Source: Streptomyces sp. DH5 (GTDB lineage: Bacteria > Actinomycetota > Actinomycetes > Streptomycetales > Streptomycetaceae). From it: a DNA stretch of 64,000 nt. Shown piece by piece: positions 23,637 through 31,683 of this stretch. Under the pieces are notes generated by a model. That model was not told the origin of the DNA. It was given only the letters and a program-made list of their open reading frames with translations, and made no database searches. The translations under genes were made by a program, and so were the position numbers. The DNA is taken from positions 1-64,000 of the forward strand of contig NZ_JAHWGP010000030.1 in the NCBI RefSeq assembly GCF_020873915.1, read 5' to 3'. Every line of letters begins with the position of its first letter. Position 1 is the stretch's first letter.

Positions 23637-24863
23637 TCACGGGGTTGAGTGGCGCATGGCCGGCAGGATCAGGGAGGCGCCCAGAAGGAGCACCCCGGCG
23701 ACGACGAGCAGAATGCCGTCGAAGCCCAGCCCCGTGAGCGCACCGGCGAGCTGTGGGCCCAGGCTGGCGCCGATGAACATGCTGCACCCGTAGAGGGCGA
23801 CCGCCGCACCACGTGCCTGCGGGGCGTTGGCGTTGATGGTTTCGACGACCGCGGGCGCCGCTACCGCGACGGTGGCCACGAACAGCAGCAGGGCCAGGGC
23901 GAGCAGCGCCGTGTGACCACCGAGGAAGGAACCGGTGGCGACGGTGAGAGAGGCCAGAGCGAAGGCGAGGGCCGCGCGCAGGGGCGCGGGCAGCCGCCCG
24001 AGCACGGGGACCAGCAGGGGTACGGCGATCAGGGCGGGGAGCGCGCTGGCCCGCAGGGCGAGGATCGCCGTGGAATTGCCGGTGACGGCCGGTGGGCCCG
24101 CGATGGCCACCGCCGTGTAGAGGGAGACGAAAGCCGTCATCAGGGCGACGGTGGACAGGCACAGGGCGCCCAGCCGCGGCTGTCGCAGCAGCCGCGGCAT
24201 CGCCGCGAACGCCTGCAGCAGTCCGCCGTCGGTGCCTCCACGCGGAGTGGGTCGCAGGACCCGGCGCACCGGGAACAGGTTCAGGGCCATCAGCACGGCA
24301 CTGATCCAGAAGACCGCACGCCAGCCGATTCCGGCTGCAACGGCCTGCGCGCCGACCTGAACAACGACGGCGGCGGCGAGCATGCCACTGGTGATGCAGG
24401 TGAGGGAGGTGCCGCGGTGTCGAGGCGCGATGTGCCGGACGACGTAGGAGAGCGCGGCGGGGGCGAAGGTCGCGGCGGTCAGTCCCTGCAGGCTGCGCAG
24501 CACGACGGCGGTGGGAAGGTCGGAGACCGCGCTGACCGCCGCGGTGGACGCCGTGGCGGCCGTGAGCCCCACGGTGATCACGGCGCGTGGTCCGTAGCGG
24601 TCGCAGAGCGGGCCGGCGAAGAGGAACCCGGCTGCGTAGGCGAAACCGAATGCCGTCGCCGTCCACGTGACCTGACCGGGTGTGGTGCCGAACTCGGTGG
24701 CCATGGGGTGCAGCAGTGCCAGGACGGTGTACATCTGACCGACCATCAGCATGCCCAGCGTGGTGAGCAGTGCTGTGGTCCTGGCGGCCGGGGCCCAGCC
24801 TGGTGGCCGACCGGGCGTTCCGCTCCCGGTTGTGTGATCGAGTGCACTGGTGGGGTGGGACAT
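23637..24863 (-). CDS. MFS transporter (drug/metabolite efflux type)
   Basis: A 408-residue integral membrane protein with about 12 hydrophobic spans in two six-helix halves. The loop between spans 2 and 3 carries the major facilitator signature as GPLCDRYGPRAVI (G-x-x-x-D-R-x-G). The N-terminal half also contains PAALSYVVRHIAPRHRGTSL, a motif region of proton-coupled efflux pumps of the DHA1 group. The ATG at 24863 follows a GGAGTCC site. The substrate is unknown. It precedes, on the same strand, nothing related; the amidohydrolase upstream is separated by a strong terminator, so it is probably monocistronic. Confidence 0.85.
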   Translation of the reverse strand: MSHPTSALDHTTGSGTPGRPPGWAPAARTTALLTTLGMLMVGQMYTVLALLHPMATEFGTTPGQVTWTATAFGFAYAAGFLFAGPLCDRYGPRAVITVGLTAATASTAAVSAVSDLPTAVVLRSLQGLTAATFAPAALSYVVRHIAPRHRGTSLTCITSGMLAAAVVVQVGAQAVAAGIGWRAVFWISAVLMALNLFPVRRVLRPTPRGGTDGGLLQAFAAMPRLLRQPRLGALCLSTVALMTAFVSLYTAVAIAGPPAVTGNSTAILALRASALPALIAVPLLVPVLGRLPAPLRAALAFALASLTVATGSFLGGHTALLALALLLFVATVAVAAPAVVETINANAPQARGAAVALYGCSMFIGASLGPQLAGALTGLGFDGILLVVAGVLLLGASLILPAMRHSTP

Positions 24864-24937
24864 GGGACTCCGAAAGAACGTCTGGTGGCCCCGTGTGCGG
24901 CATGACCGGCCGATGGCAGGCGCCGGGGACCGGGTCG

Positions 24938-24966
24938 CCCCCGGCCGGCGAGGGGCCGGCCGGGGG
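24938..24966 (-). terminator. strong terminator of the amidohydrolase gene
   Basis: A perfect 12-bp stem, CCCCCGGCCGGC (24938-24949) with GCCGGCCGGGGG (24955-24966), and a 5-nt loop, 15 bp downstream of the amidohydrolase stop (24981) on the minus strand. Confidence 0.85.
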
Positions 24967-24980
24967 CGGTGACGGGATGA

Positions 24981-26375
24981 TCAGGCTGCGTGGGTGTTCA
25001 GCACGTACTCGCGCGAGGCGTGGACCTCGCTGCGCAGGGCGGGCAGGTCGACGTCGAGGACCTGTCCGTCCCACTTGCGGGGCTCGCCGTTGATGAGGAC
25101 GGTGCTGATATTGCGGGCGTCGGAGCCCAGTACGAGGGTGCCGATCGGGTCGTTGAGCGGCATGTTGTTGAGGTCCTCGGCCTGGATGACCAGCAGGTCG
25201 GCCTTCTTGCCGGGGGTGAGTGAGCCGGTGACGCCGGCGAGGCCGTTGGTGCGGGCGCCCTGGAGGGTGGCGAAGTCCAGGACGTCGTGGGTGGTGATGC
25301 GGACCGGCTGCCGGCCGGTGCCGTGGGCGGCGTTGACGGCCCGCATCCGCTGGATGGCGTGCAGGGCCCGCATCTGGGTGAACATGTCGCTGGCCAGGGC
25401 GACTTCGACGTCGATGCTCATCCCGGGACGGATGCCGACGGACAAAGCCTCGTCGACGGCGGGGATCGCGGTCTCCAGGCCGATCTGTGCGTCGGAGGTG
25501 GGGGCGAGGGCCACGGTGGTGCCGCTTTCCCCCATCGCCTTCCATGCTTCGGGGGTCAGTCCGGTGGCGTGGATGAGGGTGACGTCGCTGCCGAGGATGC
25601 CGTCCTTCGCCCAGTTCAGGATCACCTCGGAGGAGGCTGTGCCGAAGACCGCGTCCACGCTCACCCCGATGCCCAGGTCCTTGGCGACGCGGGCGAGTTC
25701 GGGGCCGTAGGCGAGGGCCGGGCCGGCGATCTCGTCGGTGGCGAGCGTCGCCAGGCGCAGGGTCAGCAGTTGGTCGTCACTGTTGAAGTACTTTTCCCTG
25801 AGGCGTGTCAGGTCGCCGGGCCACTGCTTGTCCCAGTCACCGAAGTGCGGGCCCATGGAGGCGTGCACACCGCGGATGCCGGTGTCGCGGAGGGCCTCGA
25901 CGGCGGCGTCGGAGTGTTCGGGGGTGCGGGAGTTGTGGGAGAAGTCGAGCATGGTGGTGATGCCGCTGTCGATCGCGGTGAGGGCGGCGAGCTTGGTGCC
26001 GGTGTACATGTCCTGGGGCCGGTAGACGGTGGCGTAGCCGGCCAGGGTGGACATGACGTAGGCGCCGAGGTCGTCGACGTCCGGCATGATCCGGCGCAGC
26101 TGGGCCTCCCAGGCGTGCCGGTGGGTGTCGACGAAGCCGGGGCTGAGGACGGTGCCGGTGGCGTCGACGACCACGGCGTCACCGGCCTCGAGACCGGGAC
26201 CGACGGCGGTGATGGTGTCGCCCTCGACGAGCAGGTCGGCGTTGGGCAGGACACCGAGGTCGGCGTCCATGGTGACGATGGTCGCGCCGGTGAACAGGAT
26301 GCGCCGTTCGTCCGCGGGGCGACGGCGGAGCTGTTCGAGGGCGGCGGTGGCGGCGGTGCCGTTGACGTGGGTCAT
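24981..26375 (-). CDS. amidohydrolase (TrzA/AtzA, cytosine-deaminase-like group)
   Basis: 464 residues. An N-terminal beta-sandwich (ILFTGATIVTMDADLG) leads into the metal-dependent TIM barrel. Motifs seen: SPGFVDTHRHAWEAQ (the H-x-H metal pair appears as THRH), a later His in DFSHNSR, HATGLTPEAW, and the C-terminal sandwich PGKKADLLVIQ. Members hydrolyse or deaminate ring amidines and N-substituted purines or triazines; the true substrate cannot be named. The next gene upstream on the same strand (26587-27354) carries a truncated version of the same sandwich fused to another domain, and a strong hairpin stands between them. Confidence 0.85.
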   Translation of the reverse strand: MTHVNGTAATAALEQLRRRPADERRILFTGATIVTMDADLGVLPNADLLVEGDTITAVGPGLEAGDAVVVDATGTVLSPGFVDTHRHAWEAQLRRIMPDVDDLGAYVMSTLAGYATVYRPQDMYTGTKLAALTAIDSGITTMLDFSHNSRTPEHSDAAVEALRDTGIRGVHASMGPHFGDWDKQWPGDLTRLREKYFNSDDQLLTLRLATLATDEIAGPALAYGPELARVAKDLGIGVSVDAVFGTASSEVILNWAKDGILGSDVTLIHATGLTPEAWKAMGESGTTVALAPTSDAQIGLETAIPAVDEALSVGIRPGMSIDVEVALASDMFTQMRALHAIQRMRAVNAAHGTGRQPVRITTHDVLDFATLQGARTNGLAGVTGSLTPGKKADLLVIQAEDLNNMPLNDPIGTLVLGSDARNISTVLINGEPRKWDGQVLDVDLPALRSEVHASREYVLNTHAA

Positions 26376-26409
26376 GGAAAAGCTGCTTTCAGTACTTCGG
26401 GGAGGGGGA

Positions 26410-26435
26410 GGGCTGCCGGGAACGCCCGGCAGCCC
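26410..26435 (-). terminator. hairpin between the two amidohydrolase-related genes
   Basis: An 11-bp perfect stem, GGGCTGCCGGG with CCCGGCAGCCC, loop AACG. It is downstream of the gene ending at 26587 and only 35 nt before the ATG at 26375, so it could terminate or attenuate read-through. Confidence 0.75.
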
Positions 26436-26586
26436 GGTTTCCGGTTCTGGCGGGGCCGGCCTCGGCAGCCAGGGCGCCGTTCACCCGGGCGTCGTGCGTC
26501 CAGGGCCGAAAGGCTGCGGAGGCACGGTCCGGACCCGGTGTTGTCGCCGTGTGTGCGGGCGGCTCGGCCGTTGCCGGCCGGGCGGT

Positions 26587-27354
26587 TCAGCCCAGCTTCA
26601 TGACGTAGCCGGCGTGGTGCAGCTCGTCGCCCCTGAACTCTCCGTAGGCCCAGAAGCCGAGGTCGTCCAGGTAGTCGATGCGGTCGCCGTCGATCCAGAA
26701 CCGCCCCTGGTAGGCGTGGGGGCGGCCGCCCCGTGTCTCGTCGTAACGGCCGTCCGCGGTGAGTTCCTGGTGCAGGAAGTCCTGCCGGTCGATCCAGACG
26801 CCGAGCCGCGGGCTGCCGGTCAGGTCCGGAGCGGCGGGGATGCCGGCCTGGGGGGTTGTGGGCCCGCCGGGGATTTCGGTGCCCGACCACCGGACGGGAC
26901 GGCCGGCCGCGACCAGTGCGCGGACCTGCTCCGGGTGGGACATGAGGGTGGCCACCGCGCTCGGCACGTCGGCGGCGAGTGCGTCGGGTACCACCAGGAA
27001 GTCGGTGTTGTTGCCGGGCGTCAGCGTCGCGACGTACTCCGAGCGCCGGCCGCGGCCGCCGGCCAGGGCGACGGTGTCCACGACGGCGGGGACGATGGTC
27101 GTGCCCGTGCAGTCGACGACGATGGCGTTGTCGTCCTGTGCCGCGGTGATGATGCCGGGGCCGACGCCGACGATCAGGTCGCCGACGAACAGGATGTCGG
27201 CACCGGTCATGGTCCCGATCAGCGGGTCCATCGTCACGATCCGGGCGTTGGTGAACAGGACGGGGCGGCCCCCGTCGTTCGAGAGGATCTCGTCGAGCGC
27301 CTCCGGGTGCCAGCTCAGGGCGCCGGTGTGGGCGTGGGTGTCGTTGGTGGTCAT
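26587..27354 (-). CDS. amidohydrolase-like sandwich fused to an Atu4866 domain
   Basis: 255 residues, two parts. Residues about 25-165 resemble the two halves of the amidohydrolase beta-sandwich (RPVLFTNARIVTMDPLIGTM and TLTPGNNTDFLVVPDAL) joined directly: the metal-binding TIM barrel between them is missing, and the segment where FVDTHRH should be reads IVPAVVDTVALAGG. Residues about 180-255 form an Atu4866-type beta-barrel domain (GVWIDRQDFLHQEL, DGRYDETRG, IDYLDDLGFWAYGEF). The same domain exists alone in the divergent gene at 27743. It probably binds a ligand rather than catalysing hydrolysis. ATG 27354 has GAGGAAAACG upstream. Context (an active-looking homologue next door) suggests a shared substrate. 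Confidence 0.65.
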   Translation of the reverse strand: MTTNDTHAHTGALSWHPEALDEILSNDGGRPVLFTNARIVTMDPLIGTMTGADILFVGDLIVGVGPGIITAAQDDNAIVVDCTGTTIVPAVVDTVALAGGRGRRSEYVATLTPGNNTDFLVVPDALAADVPSAVATLMSHPEQVRALVAAGRPVRWSGTEIPGGPTTPQAGIPAAPDLTGSPRLGVWIDRQDFLHQELTADGRYDETRGGRPHAYQGRFWIDGDRIDYLDDLGFWAYGEFRGDELHHAGYVMKLG

Positions 27355-27742
27355 CGTTTTCCTCAGGGGTTCGGCTCTTCGGTCCGCCCGGCGAACGAAG
27401 CGGGCTTCCTCACGGGCGGGTCGCGGCTGCTCGGCGTCACGGCAGCCGCATGACCACCAGGTTCGTCCGGCCGGACAAGCGGAACCAGGCCGCCGTGCAC
27501 CCGGGTGCACGGCACCCACCCATGCCCGGCCGGAGGAGAGCGGAAGGGGCCGGCACCATGGCCGGCAGGGAGATGACGGGCACGGCACAGGCCCGGCGCA
27601 GAGCGTCCGGGGAATCTGTCCGCCCCGGCACGTCACTCCCGCTCCGTTCCGCCCCGCATCATGGGTGCACGGCTCCCAGGAAGCCCGTACCCGGGGACGC
27701 GGCGGCCTGGCCACGTTCCGTCATGGGGCCGAGAGTGAAGCC

Positions 27743-28042
27743 ATGACCAGCAACGACACGCCTCGCGCTCCGCACCCGTACGTCGGGATGTGGGTGACCG
27801 CGGACGGATTCATCCGCCAGGAACTACTGCCGAACGGCCGCTACGACGAGGCCCGCGGACGGCGCCGGAGTGCCTACACCGGCCGGTACACCGTCAGCGG
27901 CAACCACATCGACTACGTCGACGACACAGGTTTCACCGCCACGGGGGACGTTCGTGACGGCGTTCTCTTCCACGAGCACCTGGTGCTCTACCGTGAGGGC
28001 GATCACCGCATCCGGCGCGAAGGTACGGGGTCGCGCGGCTGA
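27743..28042 (+). CDS. Atu4866-domain protein
   Basis: A 99-residue single-domain protein: YVGMWVTADGFIRQELLPNG, RYDEARGRRRSAYTGRYTV, HIDYVDDTGFTATGDV. It is clearly homologous to the C-terminal part of the fusion protein at 26587-27354 (same W-x-x-x-x-x-F-x-x-QEL and RYDE-RG blocks). Atu4866 folds are small lipocalin-like barrels, so ligand binding is plausible; no enzyme function is known. ATG 27743 follows GAGAGTGAAG. It is divergent from the fusion gene (390 bp between starts), an arrangement consistent with co-regulation. A bidirectional terminator follows. Confidence 0.7.
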   Translation: MTSNDTPRAPHPYVGMWVTADGFIRQELLPNGRYDEARGRRRSAYTGRYTVSGNHIDYVDDTGFTATGDVRDGVLFHEHLVLYREGDHRIRREGTGSRG

Positions 28043-28162
28043 GGGACCTGATCCTGGTTTCCCGTGGGGCCGTCGGTTCCGGGCGGCGACGCCGGGAACG
28101 GGCGGCCGACGGTACGAGGCACGGTTGCCCTCACCGGCCCGAACACGTCCAGATGCCACAGT

Positions 28163-28191
28163 GAGGGCTCGTCGCCGGCCGGCGAGCCCTC
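28163..28191. terminator. bidirectional hairpin terminator
   Basis: GAGGGCTCG (28163-28171) pairs with CGAGCCCTC (28183-28191), with further inner pairing of CGCCGG/CCGGCG. It lies between the convergent genes ending at 28042 (+) and 28234 (-). Confidence 0.8.
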
Positions 28192-28233
28192 CTTCTCGTG
28201 CAGGGCCCTTTCACAGGCGGGGCCACACAGCAG

Positions 28234-29106
28234 TCAGCTGTTGCCGGACGACAGCGAAACCTCGCGCACCACCTCTACCGACGCCTCTTCGCCGGCACCG
28301 GACCGGAGCACGGCGAAGGCGGCCGCGGTGGCGCTCGCCGGCTCTGCCTGGTAGACGACCAGCTGCTGATGCGGGGCTCCCCCGACGGTGAAGGCCGAGA
28401 ACTGGATCTCCAGAGCACCCACCTCGGGATGCGACAGGTACTTCTCCTGCTGCGTCTTGCTCCTGACCTCGTGCCGTGCCCACAGCCCGGCGAACTCGGG
28501 ACTCCTCCCGCGGAGCGTGTCGACGACCTCGGTGATCCGCGGGGACTCGGGGTCGTGTCCGAAGGCCGCACGCAGTTCGGCCACGCACGAGTGGGCGGAG
28601 TCGTCCCAGTCCCTGTAGAAGGCACGTCCCGCCGGGTCGAGGAAGACCATGCGAGCCAGATTGTCGAACCGTTGGAATCCGCTGTGCAGGGCCGCGGCGA
28701 GCGCATTGCGCGCCAGGATGTCCAGGGCCGGGCCCAGGACAAAGGCGGGGGTGTCGGGCCAGCCGTCGATCAGCCGCAGAAGGTGGGGGTGGACCCTGTC
28801 GTCGCCGGCCGGAACACCGCGACGTTCCTGGGGCGCCCTGGTGAGCCTGCGCAGATGGTCGTGCGCTTCGTCACTGAGGCGCAGGGCGGCGGCGACCGCG
28901 TCGATCACCTGCGGGGACGGGCTGGACTCCCGTCCCTGTTCCAGGCGCATGTAGTAGTCGGCGCTCACCCCGGCGAGCATGGCGACCTCCTCACGGCGCA
29001 GCCCCGGCACCCGCCGGCGCCCGTGCTCCGGAAGCCCCACGTCCTGCGGCTTGAGGGCTTCGCGCCGTGCTCTCAGAAAGTCTCCCAAGGGAGTGGTGTC
29101 GCTCAT
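28234..29106 (-). CDS. MmyB-like XRE-family regulator, paralogue 1
   Basis: 290 residues. The N-terminal helix-turn-helix is GRRRVPGLRREEVAMLAGVS followed by ADYYMRLEQG, the classic signature of this actinobacterial family. The C-terminal two-thirds is the MmyB-like ligand-binding domain (WPDTPAFVLGPALDILARN, RDWDD, GRSPEFAGLWARHEVR, HPEVGALEIQF, QQLVVYQAEP), thought to sense a fatty acid or other small ligand. ATG 29106. It is immediately followed upstream (29192-30067) by a close paralogue on the same strand, so a tandem duplication is likely. Targets are unknown; a neighbouring oxidoreductase such as the SDR gene would be a typical target. Confidence 0.9.
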   Translation of the reverse strand: MSDTTPLGDFLRARREALKPQDVGLPEHGRRRVPGLRREEVAMLAGVSADYYMRLEQGRESSPSPQVIDAVAAALRLSDEAHDHLRRLTRAPQERRGVPAGDDRVHPHLLRLIDGWPDTPAFVLGPALDILARNALAAALHSGFQRFDNLARMVFLDPAGRAFYRDWDDSAHSCVAELRAAFGHDPESPRITEVVDTLRGRSPEFAGLWARHEVRSKTQQEKYLSHPEVGALEIQFSAFTVGGAPHQQLVVYQAEPASATAAAFAVLRSGAGEEASVEVVREVSLSSGNS

Positions 29107-29191
29107 TGTTCCAACCTAACGGAGAGGCCGGCCCGCCCTTCGTCCCTCACGTGTGGGCCTGGCCGGTGGACCCGGCCCGAACGGCGGCGAC

Positions 29192-30067
29192 TCAGTCGAG
29201 CGCGGCGCCGGCCGCCGGCTCCTCGGCCACTGCGCCGGCACTGAGGGAGCCGAGCAGGGACAGTGCGTCGGCGGACGCCGTGCCTGGTTCGGCCTGGTAG
29301 ACGACGAGCTGCTGCGTCGGGGCGCTGTTGACGGTGAAGGACTCGAAGTGCAGTTCCAGGTCACCGACCTGAGCATGGTGGAAGCGTTTCGCCTCCCGCG
29401 TTTTGGCACGCACGTCATGCCGCGCCCACAGCGTGGAGAAGTCCGCACTTCTCAGGGACAGCTCGCCTACGACCTGGCTCAAGCGCGGATCCTCGGGATC
29501 GATGCCGGCCGCACGGCGCAATGTGGCCACCGTCGACTCGGCCGCACGGTCCCAGTCCCGGTGAAACCGCCGCGCGACCGGGTCCAGGAACGTCATGCGC
29601 ACCAGGTTGTCACTGTGAGTGAAGTCGGCGTGAAGAACGCTCGCGAGCCGGTTACGGGCCAGGATGTCCAGTACGGGGCTCATGACGAAGGCAGGCGTGT
29701 CATGCCACGTGTCGAGGAGACGCCTGAGGTGCGGGGCGACTCGTTCCACGCGTGGTGCTCGGCGTGTCCGGCGGGTGGTCGGGCCGGCCACGCGGTGCAG
29801 GTGGGCCATCGCTTCGCCGTCCAGCTGCAGTGCCCGCCCCACGGCCTCGAGGATCTGCCGGGACGGATGCCGCTCGCGGCCCTGTTCGAGACGCGTGTAG
29901 TAGTCGGAACTCACCCCCGCGAGGGCGGCCACCTCCTCACGTCGCAGACCGGGCACCCTGCGACGACCGGAGGTGGGAATCCCCACGTCGCAGGGGCGCA
30001 GGCGGGCGCGCCGCGCCCGGAGGAAACCTCCCAGCGTGTTGTCGACGAGCTCCTTCTCTCTGTCCAT
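29192..30067 (-). CDS. MmyB-like XRE-family regulator, paralogue 2
   Basis: 291 residues with the same architecture as its neighbour: helix-turn-helix GRRRVPGLRREEVAALAGVS and DYYTRLEQGRER, then the MmyB ligand domain (DTPAFVMSPVLDILARN, FLDPVARRFHRDWDRAAES, SADFSTLWARHDVRAK, QQLVVYQAEPGT). The acidic/Ala-rich last 20 residues differ from paralogue 1. ATG 30067. 85 bp separate it from paralogue 1, so the two can be co-transcribed or each have its own promoter. The paralogues differ enough in the sensor region to respond to different ligands. Confidence 0.9.
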   Translation of the reverse strand: MDREKELVDNTLGGFLRARRARLRPCDVGIPTSGRRRVPGLRREEVAALAGVSSDYYTRLEQGRERHPSRQILEAVGRALQLDGEAMAHLHRVAGPTTRRTRRAPRVERVAPHLRRLLDTWHDTPAFVMSPVLDILARNRLASVLHADFTHSDNLVRMTFLDPVARRFHRDWDRAAESTVATLRRAAGIDPEDPRLSQVVGELSLRSADFSTLWARHDVRAKTREAKRFHHAQVGDLELHFESFTVNSAPTQQLVVYQAEPGTASADALSLLGSLSAGAVAEEPAAGAALD

Positions 30068-30433
30068 ACGTCGAGGCTAGAGCGGTGCGACGCACTGCCG
30101 TAGGGGCGAGGGAGGGTGCGCTTACCCTGGGAACGGCACACCCTGGACAGTCACACCCCTGTCCGAGTCGACGACGGCCTTGCTCTCCGAGGGCGGCACA
30201 GGCCGAGTGCTTCCCACCCGTCGCAGGTGAAGCGCCGCGACCTCTCAGCACTGTCTTGGCATGCGTCTGCCTGGCCGGTCCCGCCCTGCGCCGGGAGGTC
30301 CGAGCCGGTACGACGTGGTGACGAACCGGAACCGGAGCCCACCCACAGCCACTCGCCGCTTTCCGGCTGCCTGGCGCATACGGGCACGCTCAGGTACGGC
30401 CGGACGCCTCGGTGCCTGACGTGGTGCCTGACG
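30068..30433. other. intergenic, no gene seen
   Basis: 366 bp between the MmyB-like gene and the GntR-family stop. Frames are open by composition only. No clear hairpin or repeated motif was found. Confidence 0.4.
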
Positions 30434-31111
30434 TCACGGTGCGGTCGGGAGACCGGCCAGCAGACTGCGCCGCGCGGATTCCACATGCTCTTCGGCCCGG
30501 CGGGCCAGCGTCCGGATGTCGCCGGAGCGCAGGAGAGCGGCCAGCTCGCGATGCTCGTCGACCACGCGTGCGCGGTAGTGGTCGTAGGCCACGTCGACGC
30601 GGCGCAACTGGAACAGGTGCACCTGAGAGCGGATCGCCTCCCAGGCGGAGGTGAGCCTGCCGTTCCCGGCCGCGGCGTAGATCTGGTCGTGGAAGGCGAT
30701 GTCCAGCGCCACCAGCCGGGGGGCGTCACCGCCCTCGGCGATCTCGGCCGCCATCTCGGCCACCAGCCGATCCAGCGCGCACAGCTGCTCCGCGGTCGCG
30801 GCTCGCCGCGCGGAGGTCGCGGCCAGACGGTCCAACGCAGCCCGCAGCGCGTAGACCTCCTGCGCATCCTCGGCCGTCACCCTGATGACGGTGGTGCCGC
30901 GGTGCCAGCCGCCACGCACCAACCCCTCGTGCTCCAGCCGGGCCAGTCCTTCCCGGACCGAGCCACGGCTGACCCCGAGGCGTTCGGCCAACTCGACTTC
31001 GCGCAGTGGGGCTCCGGGAGGGAAGTGACCCGAGAAGATCGCGGCGCGCACCAGGTCGGCGGCTTCGTCGGCCAGCCCGCGCCGGGCGGCCTTCGGCAGT
31101 GCAGATGACAT
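30434..31111 (-). CDS. GntR-family (FCD subgroup) regulator
   Basis: 225 residues. The winged helix-turn-helix spans residues 10-75: LREVELAERLGVSRGSVREG and LARLEHEGLVRGG. The C-terminal FCD ligand domain follows, all-helical, with the metal-binding Asp/His pattern (ALDIAFHDQIYAAAGN, then VDEHRELAALLRSGD, and RRAEEHVESA). Such regulators sense small organic acids. ATG 31111 was chosen over GTG 31144. The divergent VOC-SDR operon begins 149 bp away. Two ATGT-TG-ACAT motifs in the gap, one overlapping each promoter, are probable operators, so it most likely represses itself and the VOC-SDR pair. Confidence 0.9.
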   Translation of the reverse strand: MSSALPKAARRGLADEAADLVRAAIFSGHFPPGAPLREVELAERLGVSRGSVREGLARLEHEGLVRGGWHRGTTVIRVTAEDAQEVYALRAALDRLAATSARRAATAEQLCALDRLVAEMAAEIAEGGDAPRLVALDIAFHDQIYAAAGNGRLTSAWEAIRSQVHLFQLRRVDVAYDHYRARVVDEHRELAALLRSGDIRTLARRAEEHVESARRSLLAGLPTAP

Positions 31112-31117
31112 GCCGCC

Positions 31118-31204
31118 ATGTTGACATCCGGACAATCGGACCACCAGACCGGCCAGGCGACTCGCCCCGGACTTCCAGCCGACTCTTGTCCTAATGTTGA
31201 CATT
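31118..31204. promoter_or_regulatory. pair of GntR operators in the divergent gap
   Basis: ATGTTGACAT at 31118-31127 and AATGTTGACATT at 31193-31204, each followed by a similar GGA-x-x-ATCGG tail. Both are inverted repeats (ATGT/ACAT arms, TG centre), and TTGACA inside them could serve as -35 box. Placement near both starts fits autoregulation and control of 31261-32441. Confidence 0.6.
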
Positions 31205-31260
31205 GGAAGATCGGGTGGGTCAGGCTGCCCTGGCCGCCGACTCCACCAGAGGGGACCCCG

Positions 31261-31683
31261 ATGCCACACCGACCCGCTTTCCACCTGGCCGTCCCGGTCG
31301 ACGACCTGGTCGCCGCCCGCGGCTTCTACGGACAGGTGCTGGGTCTGCCCGAGGGGCGCAGCGCCGACCACTGGGTGGACTGGAATCTCGAAGGCCACCA
31401 GTTGGTGACCCACCTGGTGCCGACCGTGCCGCAGCCGGCGGGTACCAGCGTGGTGGGACAGCACCGGGTGCCGATCCCGCACTACGGTCTCCTGCTGCCC
31501 GAACAGTCCTTCCACCAGTTCGCCGAGCGGTTGCGAGCCGCGGGGGTTCGCTTCGACATCGAACCGCATCGCCGCTTTCCCGGTGAACCCGGCGAACAGT
31601 GGACCATGTTCTTCCGCGACCCCGCGGGCAACGCCCTGGAGTTCAAGTCCTTCCGTGACGAGTCGATGGTGTTCGCCCGATGA
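31261..31683 (+). CDS. VOC-family (glyoxalase/dioxygenase-like) protein
   Basis: 140 residues with two beta-alpha-beta-beta-beta modules. The first opens FHLAVPVDDLVAARGFYGQV with His as first metal ligand. The second contains HYGLLLPEQSFHQFAERL, with FFRDPAGNALEFKSF near the end, in which the Glu is the last ligand. The metal triad H/H/E is therefore preserved, indicating a real metalloenzyme of the glyoxalase I/dioxygenase superfamily. ATG 31261 has GAGGGGACCCCG upstream. It overlaps the SDR gene by 4 nt (ATGA), so the two are translationally coupled. Substrate unknown, probably an aldehyde or keto acid handled with the SDR partner. Confidence 0.85.
   Translation: MPHRPAFHLAVPVDDLVAARGFYGQVLGLPEGRSADHWVDWNLEGHQLVTHLVPTVPQPAGTSVVGQHRVPIPHYGLLLPEQSFHQFAERLRAAGVRFDIEPHRRFPGEPGEQWTMFFRDPAGNALEFKSFRDESMVFAR

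Noticed and set aside
23248-25545. 765-residue minus-strand frame overlapping the peptidase, MFS and amidohydrolase genes
   Set aside because: Arg/Pro/His-rich composition with no domain; it is the typical high-GC antisense shadow of real genes.
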